Notes under the pieces: model-generated | The model's input: only the letters and a program-made list of their open reading frames with translations | Databases searched by the model: none | Told to the model about the DNA's origin: nothing | Made by a program: the position numbers and the translations under genes | NCBI RefSeq assembly: GCF_954871325.1 | Contig: NC_088776.1 | Location: 1,619,985 to 1,683,984 of the forward strand | Source: Gordionus sp. m RMFG-2023 | Lineage: Eukaryota; Nematomorpha; Gordioida; Chordodea; Parachordodidae | Length of the DNA stretch: 64,000 nt | Direction: 5' to 3' | Part shown: positions 25,965 to 38,800 of the stretch, piece after piece | How the letters are laid out: each line of letters opens with the position of its first letter | How positions within the stretch are numbered: position 1 is the stretch's first letter

Positions 25965-28900
25965 CTTGGCGACCCGTGGTTTATTAATTTTGATATTAGT
26001 AACCGAATACTGAAGCGGAAACCTTCACGGGCCCTGGCTCAAGACCGGCAGGAAATTTTTTTTAGGCTAAGACGGAGCCCATGTTTAATGTTAGAAAAAA
26101 TCGTCCGGCCCAAGCCCGCAATAAGTTTCAAAAAAGTATTTTTCCGCCAAGCCCCATATCCGAAAAATTTAATTTCAATTGTATTTTAAATGAAAATGAA
26201 ACAATATTTAAAATGTGTTCAGACAACCCATGTTGTTTAACGATACTGAAATTGAATAAAAATTGCAATATTTTTTTTTAGCAAACTAATTTTAAATAAA
26301 AAATATTATAGCCCAAAAAACCCTGCAGGTCCCATGAAGGTCTCTGCCACTGAAGATATATTTCTTTTATATTTCGTTACCTAGTAGCTTCGTCCAATAC
26401 AATTATGGGAGGTTTTTTGAGAATCGTCCTGGCGATATTGATCCGCTGTTTTTGGCCACCCGACAAATTTTTACCTCTTTCGCTAAGTCGATCTTTCTCG
26501 AGGATCGAATGGGAATTGTCGAAGATCATATCTCTTTTGAAAGATTATAAAAAAAATAAATAATGATAGATTTAATCTAGTTCAGATTCCTGTTTCCGGC
26601 GAGTAACACGAATTCTGCAAAGGAGAAATTGATCGAGAGCTAGCCAAAAATATTTTGGGGATTTTAATTGTTCCGCGATTTTGGGGAACTACGTCATGGA
26701 TGAGAATATCATTTTATAGGTGTTTCCAAGTAAGGCTAGTTTTCTCAGTGGAATTAGTTTACTAAAACAGCTGTCCCACTTTTAGAATAACTAAGAGTAC
26801 CCCTAACCATAAAAGGTGGGAGATATACCCTAATATTAGTAGAAGGGTTTAACTCTGTTAGATGGTAACCGAACCTGGTCTCGTTTGTTCTAGATTATAT
26901 ATTTCTAACTTAGTTATGACCTATATGAGGTTTATTTTGGTTCCTAGATATTTAAAGTCTGTCACTATTTCTAAGCCGGTAAACATTAAAGGAGAAACTT
27001 AATAGTAGATGTCGATGCATTAGAGTAAATTCATTTTGGGAAGTTTGGTATCATTATTAACGCCATCTATTCTAAGGAGGTAGTAAGCTTGACTTAGACC
27101 AGATGATCAATTTTCCAGAACTACAAATAAAATTCACTTTACCCCGGAACAAAAATAACAAAATAATGGGGGAAAAAAAATCAAATAATAAACAAATAAC
27201 AAAATTATATAAACTAAATAAAATGAACAAATAATGATAATATGTTGATAATCGACAATCAACCAATGCTTAAGTAATACAAAAGATCTCCCTATTATTG
27301 AGACCAAGGACACGTGAGATTGGCATACAAACATTTCCCTTACAGAACATATGATATCGACATACAGCTGATAACTAGTGCGATTTCTCAAGTGTCAATG
27401 AATGAACGAGTAGTTTTTTTTAAAAAACTTATAATAAAAAAAACTTTTCCAAACTCGGACCAGCAGCAAAATCGAAAGCGGGATACTTAGACTCCGTTAC
27501 GATCTTTTCCAGGACACCCACCATTTTAGCACGTTCCCTAAAAGCAATTTCCGCTTCCCGCTTACCTACATCGTACGGTTGAAATAGTTCAGATTCGGCA
27601 TCGCGAACCAGGGAGGCTGGTTCCTGCAAGAATTCGTCGATTTTAGTGATCCCAACAGCTTCCTTTAACTCCTCTAGGGTGGCCTCCGGTTTTCCGTATT
27701 TAACGTTGTCCATTATAGACCCCGAGAATAGTATTGGGTCCTTATTATTATGAATAAAAAAGTATATAGTTCACTACAACCATTAGGGTTAATCAAACTA
27801 ATTACAGAAAGTTATGCATTTTTTTTAAATGCCAGAACGGTGGCACAAGACAGAAGAAAGGGGGGCGGTCTACGAATCAATTTCATTGATATCCCAGGAT
27901 CGCGTTCTCTTATCAACTCCCATATTCAATTATATATATATATATTATTGTATATTTTTGAAATGAGATGGGCCTTCTTGTCATTGGCTGACCGGGAGAG
28001 GGATATCTAAAGAACTCCGAAAAAGAATTTAAGTTGGGTTTAAGGGAATTTTAGACGGTTCTTTAAATAAATGTCAGTGGAATCTAGATAAAATTAAAAG
28101 ATTTTAATTGGCTATTGAAAATGTTGCTTTTTTAAAATTATCCGTAATATGAAGGTATAGGTTCAAATCCAGGGTCTATATATATATATTTGCATAAATT
28201 AGATCAAAAGAGGTCCAACTAACCCCCCCCCCCCACCCAAACTCCCCGCAATTTATAGAAGTGGTTTTAAATATCAAGTAATTTAATGGATTTTTCCATC
28301 GGCACAATATATTCAACTTGAGTGGGAATAAACTTTCAGTTTTTATTATTATTTATTTGTTGTTGTTGGTCTTATAAAAAAAATAAATAATAATCAATAA
28401 TGAATTTTGTAAGAAAGAAGAAGGAAAAAAAAACTCACTTGATCAATGATCCCAATCACGAATTTCCTGAGCCATTTGGAGTCCAAATGTCTAATGTCAT
28501 AACCGTCAATCAATATTCTGCCCTCATAATTTTCGTAAAATTTCTGAAGCAAGGAAACGAGCGTTGTCTTGCCTTTTACAGCAATATTTAACGTATAAGA
28601 AAATTTAACCGCGATCCGGTATTACATTAAAGTTAGGATATAGAACAAAACAGATGAGAAAATACATATAGAAATTGACACTGTAATTCTACCTACCGAG
28701 AAGGGTTTAACTCTGTTGGCGGCTTCTCTACTTCAAAAATTTGAATCATTCAATTGGCGGGAATATTTTTGAAAAATTTAATTTTTGGCGTAATTTTATT
28801 TCAACCATTAGGTGTGTAAGACCTGTCCCTATAAAACTTCGTACAATTAATCAATTTTTTAAATTTAAACTTAAAAAAAAATTCTGGAAACCCCAAATTT

Positions 28901-29778
28901 TACCCTAAAAAATTGTCTAGGACTCCCGGCAGATTACTAAACACGTGATGAAATACGATTCCGGTAAAAATATAGAAAAAAAAGGGTCCTACAAATCTTC
29001 CTCTCCTTCTTTTCCGTTAAATGACCTTCCAAGTTCACCCAAGGTTGGCCAGTTTTCCCTCCGAATAATCATTAGGAAATTTTGTATAGCAAGGTTTTCA
29101 CAATCGGATGCCCCCTTTAGGTGATTTTTAAGCCCCGTCGAAGAGAGACCGCGAATTCTATTTTAGACCCAGACAACGGGAAACCTTTCAGACCGATTTA
29201 ATCGAAGATTTCTGTATATCCTTACACGACATAATCTCGTAACATATTTGGAAAGAGCAGCTTTTTTATGATTGGAAAAAGGGTCAAGATCATTGCATTT
29301 ATCTTGCAGCTTTAAATTATCATATAAACGTGGCTAAGAGGAATTTTTATTTAAAAAAAATACTCCTTTGAATTCACTCAAGATCGTAGAATTATTGAGG
29401 AATGCGGGTGGAAAGGGAAGATGGCTGCCAAGGTAAAAGTTGGAAAAGTCGCGATTAAACGAATCGAGATAACGAGTTAAAAAGTGTCGTTATTGCTTAT
29501 TTTCAAAAAAGATAGATAAATTACAACGTCAAATATTATGTATATATATATACGGTCTAACCGGATCCGTTATGGCCGCATATAGCGACAACTTGGCAGG
29601 GTCTGATGGTCAAGCTAAAACGATCGAGCACTTTTTTACCGGGGTTAGATGGGTAGGCGAAGGTGACCTCCTCGAATCTGATCTCCCCTTTGAACCTATC
29701 GACAGGTATTATTCTGCCATCGTGATATTCCTTTTCCGCTTCGAAGGAAATAATTATTTTAAAATATAAATATATTTA

Positions 29779-29835
<57 letters not shown>

Positions 29836-32800
29836 ATCTTTCTTTCTTTCTTTCTTTCTTCCTCTCCTAAGATGGGAACGCGAATAAAGGTGTCCCGGGA
29901 ATTAGGTTAAAAATATTTGAGTGTCAACCGGATCAATTCATTTTGACCGGTTCGATTACCTTTGATCTAGTTTATAATACATCCTAGAAATGAAGCCTTT
30001 AGAAAAGGCTTACTTCAGTGATGAGTGACACATCCCCAACATCATTTTGATGCACTTTCCTTCTTGTCGACCTTGGTTATTGGGGGTTGGAGACAAAACA
30101 CCACACGAATATAATAATAAAGTCAATATACCTCCCTGTACAAGTTATTACAATAACAAAGGTAAATAAGGAGAAGAGCGCATCGAAGTTCACTATAACA
30201 GCTGTTGCCACTCTTAGAAGAACTAAGAGTTCCCCTAACAATAAAGGGTGGGAGATATATCCTAAATACTGTAGCGATAGGACGCCCAGAAAAATATTTC
30301 CCTTTGTTTCTAAAAGTGGTAATTATTGAAATGTTTGAATATAATAATTTGTCAAAGTTATAAAGTATACGCCATTTTTTATTTTTTTAACCAGGACCAC
30401 CCAGGGAAGGGCAAATGATTCTAACAGGGTGTAACATATTACAACTCCAAATCGCTAAAAAACGGGTTAAAATTACCGATTACAGACATTATATAAGTTA
30501 CAAAATATTCGTTCAGATATTTACAAGGTTGTAATGATAACGAATTTCGATGTAGTTTACAGTTACAAAAATAAATAAATAAATTATTCGATTAATAGCG
30601 GTAACAATCGGGTGGTAATCGCTAAAAAACGGGACCGATGACGTTTAATAGTAGTTTAAACAAATTTAAGTTTGCGGATAAGGTATAGGTCTGGGAAGGG
30701 TAGAAATCCATACCCTCACCATTTTTCAAGAATTAAAACACCGATTCGCCTTCCAGAGTTAGAATGAAGTTAAGAGTCAGGAGTAGTGTTGTCAAAAATC
30801 CAGATCAAGATTTTATAATAAGCCTGTAGATGTTGCTAACACGAGACTTACATAAATCCTACTTGGACTAAAAAAAATTTTTTAATCTGGTCTTTTAAGC
30901 GGTTCACTAGAACAGGAAGTATCGATTACCGGAAATACAGAAATTCGCTTCCCTTTCCACCAAATCTATCGATCGAAATTTTTTCTAGTCACTTTCCGCA
31001 AAAAATAAAAAAAAACGATATATCTCTAATGTTAAATTTTAAGAAATTTTTTTTAAAATACATCAACGGGATTCGAACCTATGACTTAACGTTCCAAAGG
31101 CAAACATTCTTCCACCTAGCCCCTTTTTCTAAATTAAATTCTGTACAATACAATCCTTTCTTATATATGAAACTATTATTTTGTTATTTTTAACATTCAT
31201 ATTACCTTATTGGTTTAAATATTATACTTTGTTCCAAACAATAATTTAATTAATTTAAAAAAAATTGACCTTTTGTAAGATTTACTAGCCTCAATATTTT
31301 TAAATCACCTTGATAATTTTAGTTTAAGTCTATATATTCAATCCAAGTAATATTTATTTATTAATAAAAAATAATTTTTTATAATTAAGATTCTAATGAA
31401 TGAATTTGTTATATTAAAAAGAATACTAACCTCAACTCTAATCGAGATTTAAAATAGCAAATTTATTAATAAAATATATTAATTTTTCTTTTAGGTAATA
31501 TTTTAACCCATATATTTATACAATATTACTAGTCCAAATTTTATATAAAAAAGCCCAAATTTTATATATAAAAATCGTTATCATGGAAAATAAAATAGTA
31601 ATAACAAAAAAAATAATATGTATTTAAAAGATTACTACTATAGCACCTCAATATTTTTTTTAGCAAACTCAGATAATTTCAGCATAAAACTTATATGTTT
31701 AAATTTATTTATTTTTTTGTTATAAATAAATATATAATTAATTATAAAAAAAATTAAGCTAATTATCTTATTGATTTAAATATATTATCTTTGTTTATTG
31801 TTGCATGTGCGCTATTATTTTATCACTTATATTTAAAATGTCAGTTATATTTAAATAATTTATATTTAAAAGTTTAGTTATATATCTGATGGCAACAGAA
31901 AATATTTATAAATACATATATAAATACATATATATTTTTATTTTAATCACTTGTGTTTTTCGCATATATAATAACATATATTGTTTTTCTTTTGTAAATT
32001 AAATTAAAACGTATAAATTCTCGTTCATTAGTCTATATTACATCCTTTGCGAACATTCTACTTTAAATTAGTCTTAATTGAACTTTTCCACCATTGCTCA
32101 ATAATATATTCAAAAATTATTCTAAATCAAAATTATTCTTAATTGAACTTTTCTCCCAGTTCAATATAGTGGAGGATAGGGACACCAGCTTTTTGGAAGC
32201 TGGTGCGGAGACTGAATTCAACCTATGTGCGCCTGGTATGGGTCTGAAGTTGAAAAGACGTGTTAAAGAGACTGGTTACTTCCTTTGCGTGTTAGGTATG
32301 GGTCTGAAGATGAAGAGACGGTTGTTAAAAGAATGATTCAATTTAATCGATATAAAAAAAAATTTTTTACATTCTCATAATTGCAAAAGATTTTGTAAGC
32401 ACCTTTTTGTTTCACAATTAAAACTTCCGTTAATTTTTTTTTTTTTATCAATGTAAATTTAATTTTATTGTTTAATAACAAGGAATTAGTATAATAATTA
32501 AATTAAAACCAGTATTGGTTATTATTATTATATTATTCCAATTTATATAGTGTAAGTTATACCTTTCTTATAGAATCTAAGTCAAGGGTATAACTATAAA
32601 AAAAAAACTATATGCAATATCTAGGTTGGCCATCCCTATTAACCATATATAGTTTAATTTATATAAATATATAAAAAAAAAACTATTATGGATAACTACT
32701 AGCACAATTATAGTGTAAATTTATTGTTTAGCTAGTTTGACCCCTCCCCAATCCCCTCCGAATTTATTTGAATTGTTTGTATACTAATCATTGTTATTTA

Positions 32801-35800
32801 ACTATTTCTTCCAAATATCTTCTTCTAAATTTTTGATTATATATATATTTTTTTTTAGCACCATCTCCAAATTTTTTCATTTATATTAATTTTATTCCAA
32901 ATATATTTATTGTTTATTGGCCACCTATAGTGTGACATTGTACCTATCGATAGTGTAATCTATACCTTTTGTAAGGGTAATTACATAAAAAACTATCATG
33001 TACAACTATGGTGCCATTTCCCTTTTATTCTTATATTTTCATGATTGTTTTTTTTGATTAAATAATTATCTTCATTATATTAATTTTATTCCAAATATAC
33101 TTATTATTTATTGGCCACCTATAGTGTGAATTGTACCTATCGATAGTGTAATCTATACCTTTTGTAAGGGTAATTACATAAAAAACTATAATGTACAACT
33201 ATGGTGCCATTTCCCCTTTATACATATATTTTCTTCTTAAAGGTAAGTCTAAATTACCTCCCGCATGTCAAGCGAGCGTTTATTCACTAATTTCAATATT
33301 CATTTTTATATATATTTTTTTTTTGGAGGGAGTGCATGTTGCATGTGCGCTATTATTTTATTACTTATATTTAAAATGTCAGTTATATTTAAATAATTTA
33401 TATTTAAAAGTTTAGTTATATATCTGAAGGCTGTGTTTTTCGCATATATATTAACATATATTGTTTTTCTTTTGTAAATTAAATTAAAACGTATAATTTC
33501 TCGTTCATTAGTCTATATTACATCCTTTGCGAACATTCTACTTTAAATTAGTCTTAATTGAACTTTTCCACCATTGCTCAATAATATATTCAAAAATTAT
33601 TCTAAATCAAAATTATTCTTAATCGAACTTTTCTCCCAGTTCAATATTTATAAACAAATATTTAATAAATTAATAACCACATTTATATCAAAAATATTTA
33701 TCACGGAAAATAGAAATAACAAAAAAGAAAAATAAATTTTAAAAATGATTATGTGAATTCCATTAATAAAAAAAAATCAAAATAAATTAATAGTTCAATT
33801 ATCCGTTATTAAGATATTCGATATAATTTATTTGTGCGATAATATGTCGATTATAAAATATAAAATTCTACGAAATTTATTTCGCCAGATGGCGCAAAAT
33901 AATTTTTAGATTAATTTATCTTTTAGTAATAGTTTCATAGGCAAATCGTAAATGAATGTCCAAAAATATCAATAGAATCAAAAAATAAATTAGTAGTCCT
34001 TATAAAGATTTTTAGAAGCGGATTTAAGTTGACATTATTAGAACAGGAAACCCAGCCAAGGAATTTAACTCGGGCACTAATTCGATAGCTATTGTGTAAT
34101 AACATTACGTTTTAAATAAAGTAGAATACTACTAAAACATTGTTAAGTGTCCTGGGAAAACTTTGGAGGGCCTTACAGTAGAAATAAAGTCCTTTGCTTT
34201 ATAAAGGCATACACAATGTTAAAACGATTATCTTTGAAAATCAATTCGTGTGTAATAATCCTTCGGACAATCGCAAAAATTTTCCCAGGACTACCAAACG
34301 ATCATAAAGGTTACAACAGAGTGATAGTTCGGACAACCTCTATAATAATGATCAACCACCTAAAACCCCTCAAAAGAGGGGAGATAGCCCCAGAGGTCCT
34401 GTTAATATTCCAATTACGCGATAGCATATTAATATTACATATATATTATGCAGATAGTGGAAGTTCGCCACTAAAAAAAATAGCAAAAAATTGTCGACAA
34501 GTAGAGATTAGATATTGAAGATAATTTTGGTTACAGATCGTATCGACACAAAGTAATATCCCTGGAAAATGATAGATAATATGGAATTTCCTTCGCCTAA
34601 ATTCACAAAATATTTCAATTTCGATAAAAAAAAAATTAATAAAATTTTGCTGTAAGATGTACCAGAAGGTTTTATCATCAAATGTGACTAGTTAGCTTCA
34701 ACTTGAAATTTTTTTTAAAGATATTATATATATCAAACAAATTTTGCAGCTCAATCCTTAATTTCTAAAATAAAATTAGAGCATCTTTATAATAATTTTT
34801 GGAGCTAGATGAGTTTACGTGAAAGTTGATTTTCTAGCCCCAGTCTAAATATGGTTATAAATGTTTAATAATATTGGAGGATGTTGTTGTACTTTTGTAT
34901 TATTATGATATATATTTGTACATATATATTATAACAATCAAAAAGAATATATTTTATTTATTAGTTATTTTATCGAGAATTGATAATTCAAACACTTGGT
35001 ATTTCTTTTTGTTTATTTTTTTACTTTTGACTTTTGATAAATATATTATACGAGAAAAATTGAATTATTCTTTTTTATCGAAATGAAAAGAAAAACTTTT
35101 ATGAGATGGAAATAATTTTAATTTGATGTTAATTTGATATTTGATTCAGTTGGGGATTTTATAAAATGGAGATGAATATTATTGATTTTTTTTTGAAAGA
35201 AAAATTGCAAAAACGAAAATTATATATGGGGAATATTTTGATATATAGAATTTAAAAAAATAAAGAATATATAAATTAAAAGTAGTATTGTCAAATATAA
35301 AAATGGTACAGACTGACCAGGAATTCGTGAACACTTATTAGGGAAAAATAAGAAAATTTAAAAAATAGTGAATATTTTGTGAAGAGAATTTTAGATATAA
35401 TAGAGGAAGAAAAATTTCTAGGACCGGGTTCCTCAAAATAATAGTGGATTCCGGTTATATAAAAGTAAGAAATTATTTTTATTTGTATTACACATAACGC
35501 AATTTAAAAAGATTTTTTTTTTAAAATTTAATTTTAAGGATTTTAAAAATTTTAATTTGTGATATAAATTTATGAAATCATGGTTTATGCTTTTATTACT
35601 GTGCATAGGAAGCCTGATATTAATAATATTTCGATTTTTAAGAATAATTTTAATAAAATTTTTGATAAGAAATTTAATGAATTGGATATGACCAATAATG
35701 CGGTTATAGCTTACATGTTTTTTATATTGTTTATATTATTAATTGGTTTCAGACAATTAATTAATAAAATTCAGAGAAGATCAGTGAATAATAAAATAAT

Positions 35801-38800
35801 TAAATTAGGTGATCTGAATAGTAATAAATCTTTAGATATTTCTGAGGATATCAGAAATAGTTTACATTTAATTTTGTTAGAATTAAAAAATTTAAATGGT
35901 AAAAAAAATGTTGAAGACAAATATGAGAAATATTTAGATACTGGTGAAGTATTTAATGTTCCTCAAAATATTGACATATCGGAGGATATCGATAAAAAAT
36001 TAAATTCAAATATTTAGATACGGAGAAAGTATTTAATTTTTATAAAAATATTGACATATCGGAGGATATCAATAAAAAATTAAATTCAATTGTGTTTGAA
36101 TTTAAAGGGAAAATTTCTGAGGTTTTGATTGAGAAACCTATAGAAATTTTGAAAAACCATAATAAAAATAATAACAATAATACTTTGAGACAAAGTGCAG
36201 AGGAATCTCTAATTTTACGTGAAATTAGAGAAATGAAAGAAAATATGAAAAATTTGTCCAGAGATGTTTCCAACTTAAAAATTAATAATAATAATAATAT
36301 AATTGAATGTTGTGAACTTTGTGGAAGAAAAGGACTATTGGTAAAAATTGCTATTCAAGAGACAGAAAAAATAATGAGAATGTGACGGCAAAACCAAGTG
36401 GAAAAAATGACATAGTGTGTCATAGATGTTGTTTTGTAGGACATATAAAAAGAAATTGCATGGTAAAAGAAGCCAATTTCAAAAGTGGATTTCCGCAAAG
36501 AACATCGGTAGTGATAAATCCAGTGGTTCGAAGTATACAAAATCCTCAGATTATAAATGTGGATGAAATTAAAACTTATAATACAGACCATGATAGAATG
36601 TGTTTCAAATGTGAAGAAATGGAACACATTGCTATACATTGTATTCAAAATGTGAGTGGGTCCCAGTGACTATATGATTTGAAAGAGTCATATAAAAATA
36701 GAAAAATCATATTTAGAGAATAATTTGATATATTTAGTTTTATTAAAAATTTTGTGGATATATATAATAAAATTGATAATTATGGGTATGATGATTATAC
36801 ATTGAAATTTAACTTGAATAAAAAGAGTTTTAATGTAGGAAATTTTTATTGTCATTTTGATGAAATAAAACATTTTAAATTAACCAATAATCTGAATAAA
36901 AAGGATTATTGTAATCAAACAAGTGAGAAATATCCAGGAGAGATTTTTAATAAAAACATAAATGAGATTCAGAGACCTTTAAATTCTGAGATGAATTTAG
37001 GTATGAATATTAATTGTATTGAAAAAGAGGTGAAAATAAATACCATTCAACCGATTAAATTGCCTAAAAATGTAATAACTGAGGGAACAAAGGAACAGAG
37101 TTCATGTCCTCATATTAATTTAAAATTTGGTGGACAAATGGTTGAAATGTTATTTAATACCGGGGCAAGTATTTCAATAATGTCTAGTGAAATTTTTATA
37201 AATATTGGCCAAATGGTATTGTTGAGAGACAAAATATATGTATACAACAATTTGATGTATCTGAAATCAAAGTTTTGGGACTCAGTGGGATGTTATTTTC
37301 CATGATGTTCCTATATTTTTGAATTTATGGATAATGAATAAAAATGTGAAACCATATAAAATTGAGTAAAGCATAATTAAAAGTGATAATATATTGTAAT
37401 AAAAGTTTTAATATAAATAACAGGGAAGAAAAATATTATTAATTTTAAGCAATAGAGAAGAATATTTTAATTTAAGAATTAAATTGTTATCAATAAAATA
37501 AAAACTTGACTTTAATAAATTCATGTGAATAATACCATGTGGTATAAATGTATTTTTTTTAAATTTAAAGAGACATTGTTGTGAAACAATGTAAAATTAA
37601 AATTTTTTTTAATATCATGTGATAAAGAAAAAAATTCTTAAATAAAAGTCGGTGGACAATAAAAGATTTTAAACTTTGTATTTTTTTTTTGTAACATAAA
37701 AAATATGATTGTGGTGGCATTATATATATATTGTAATTTTGTATTTTTGCTATATGACATGTCTTAATATTTTTTTGTGGTTCATTATATGTATTATAAA
37801 ATAAACAAAATATATTAATTGTTATAATCCGCATGTCGAAAGAAGATGATGTTCAACGATAAGATTTGATAAATGACGAGGAAATAATTAAGCCTGGCGT
37901 GGGCTGGTTATGAAGGGTGGGCGTGTTGTAGTTTTGTATTAGTATTATGATATATATTTGTACATATATATTATAACAATCAAAAAGAATATATTTTATT
38001 TATTAGTTATTTTATCGAGAATTGATAATTCAAACACTTGGTATTTCTTTTTGTTTATTTGTTTATTTTTTTACTTTTGATAAATATATTATGCGAGAAA
38101 AATTGAATTATTCTTGTTTTATCGAAATGAAAAGAAAAACATTTATGAGATGGAAATTATTTTAATTTGATGTTAATTTGATATTTGATTCAGTTGGGGA
38201 TTTTATAAAATGGAGATAAATATTATTGATTTTTTTTTGAAAGATAAATTGCAAAAACGAAAATTATATATGGGGAATATTTTGATATATAGAATTTAAA
38301 AAAATAAAGAATATAAGTTAAAAGTAGTATTGTCAAATGTAAAAGATGTGTACTATATTTTGTTAAGAAAAATTCTATGATATATATCTCGCTAGATGGC
38401 GCATTTGGTTTTTTAAAATGAATATCTAAGGATATCAATGGAATCAAAAAAAATAGCAGTCTTTCTAAGGATTTTAGAAGAGGACAAAGTTGACATCATT
38501 AGAACTCAGGAAACCCAGTGCTGTCAGAGGAAATATTATAACCACCTATCTTTCGATAGCTGGTGGGATCGCATTTCTCATAAATAAACGAGCAGAAAAA
38601 ATTGATCGCCATTCATATGCATATCCAAAAGATGTGAATTGTTTTACTCTTACTATAATAGCAAAAAGAAGAGATAGTTTGATTTTCCATTAAAACAACT
38701 GATAAATATCATTAAACTCTCTACCCAAATAGATATAATATTAATAATGATAGGAGACCCAACCACCAAAATTGGGAAGGCAGAATTCGTTAGCAGGAAT

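Larger units (their letters stand above)
31799..33646. mobile_element. Small non-coding LTR element (TRIM-like)
   Basis: Long direct repeats at 31799-32166 and 33337-33646, both starting TGTTGCATGTGCGC, flank about 1.17 kb. The whole is bordered by the 5-bp duplication TTTAT, as left by LTR-element integrases. A TGG-starting primer-site-like sequence follows the left repeat and a purine-rich GGAGGGAG tract precedes the right one. The interior has no recognisable gag, protease or polymerase part. It contains a CCAGCTT/AAGCTGG hairpin near 32182 and two tandem units of about 160 bp (about 32875-33044 and 33072-33233). A non-autonomous fossil. Confidence 0.65.
34885..38335 (+). mobile_element. 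LTR element with gag- and protease-like parts (fossil)
   Basis: Two near-identical direct repeats (34885-35293 and 37924-38335), each TG...CA, enclose 2.6 kb. ATGT flanks both ends (4-5 bp target duplication). A TGGTACAGACTG primer-site-like sequence follows the left LTR and a purine-rich GAAGGGTGGG tract precedes the right one. Inside are a gag-like region with two CCHC knuckles and a retropepsin-like region. No reverse transcriptase, RNase H or integrase part is seen, so it is a short, pol-lacking derivative. It is broken in several places. LTRs differ at only a modest number of sites, so the insertion looks relatively young. The gag/protease style fits Gypsy-like or BEL-like elements but the family is not settled. 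Confidence 0.82.

Noticed and set aside
25917-26281. Plus-strand frames opposite ABCB8 exon 11 and intron 10
   Set aside because: They are shadows of the minus-strand coding exon and its GC-rich flank.
28990-29460. GC-richer part of intron 7 with short coding-like stretches
   Set aside because: Frames are broken, no family match, and no consistent splice sites.
29572-29769. Plus-strand 65-codon frame
   Set aside because: Antisense of ABCB8 exon 7, whose minus-strand reading has Walker A and a strong family match.
2519-29861. CRISPR-like arrays
   Set aside because: The regular repeats are microsatellites and tandem duplications without unique spacers, in a eukaryotic context.
32094-32336. 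80-codon frame with a repeated GMGLK(L/M)KRR motif
   Set aside because: It begins inside the left terminal repeat of the small LTR element and runs into its interior; no domain or homologue recognised.
31799-33646. Hammerhead ribozyme in the small LTR element (retrozyme idea)
   Set aside because: CTGATGG appears in one repeat only, and no GAAA and cleavage-site arrangement follows.
34147-34518. 123-codon frame with a YADSG stretch that recalls a reverse-transcriptase YADD box
   Set aside because: The neighbouring residues do not fit the RT palm motifs; kept only as part of a degraded LINE-like segment.
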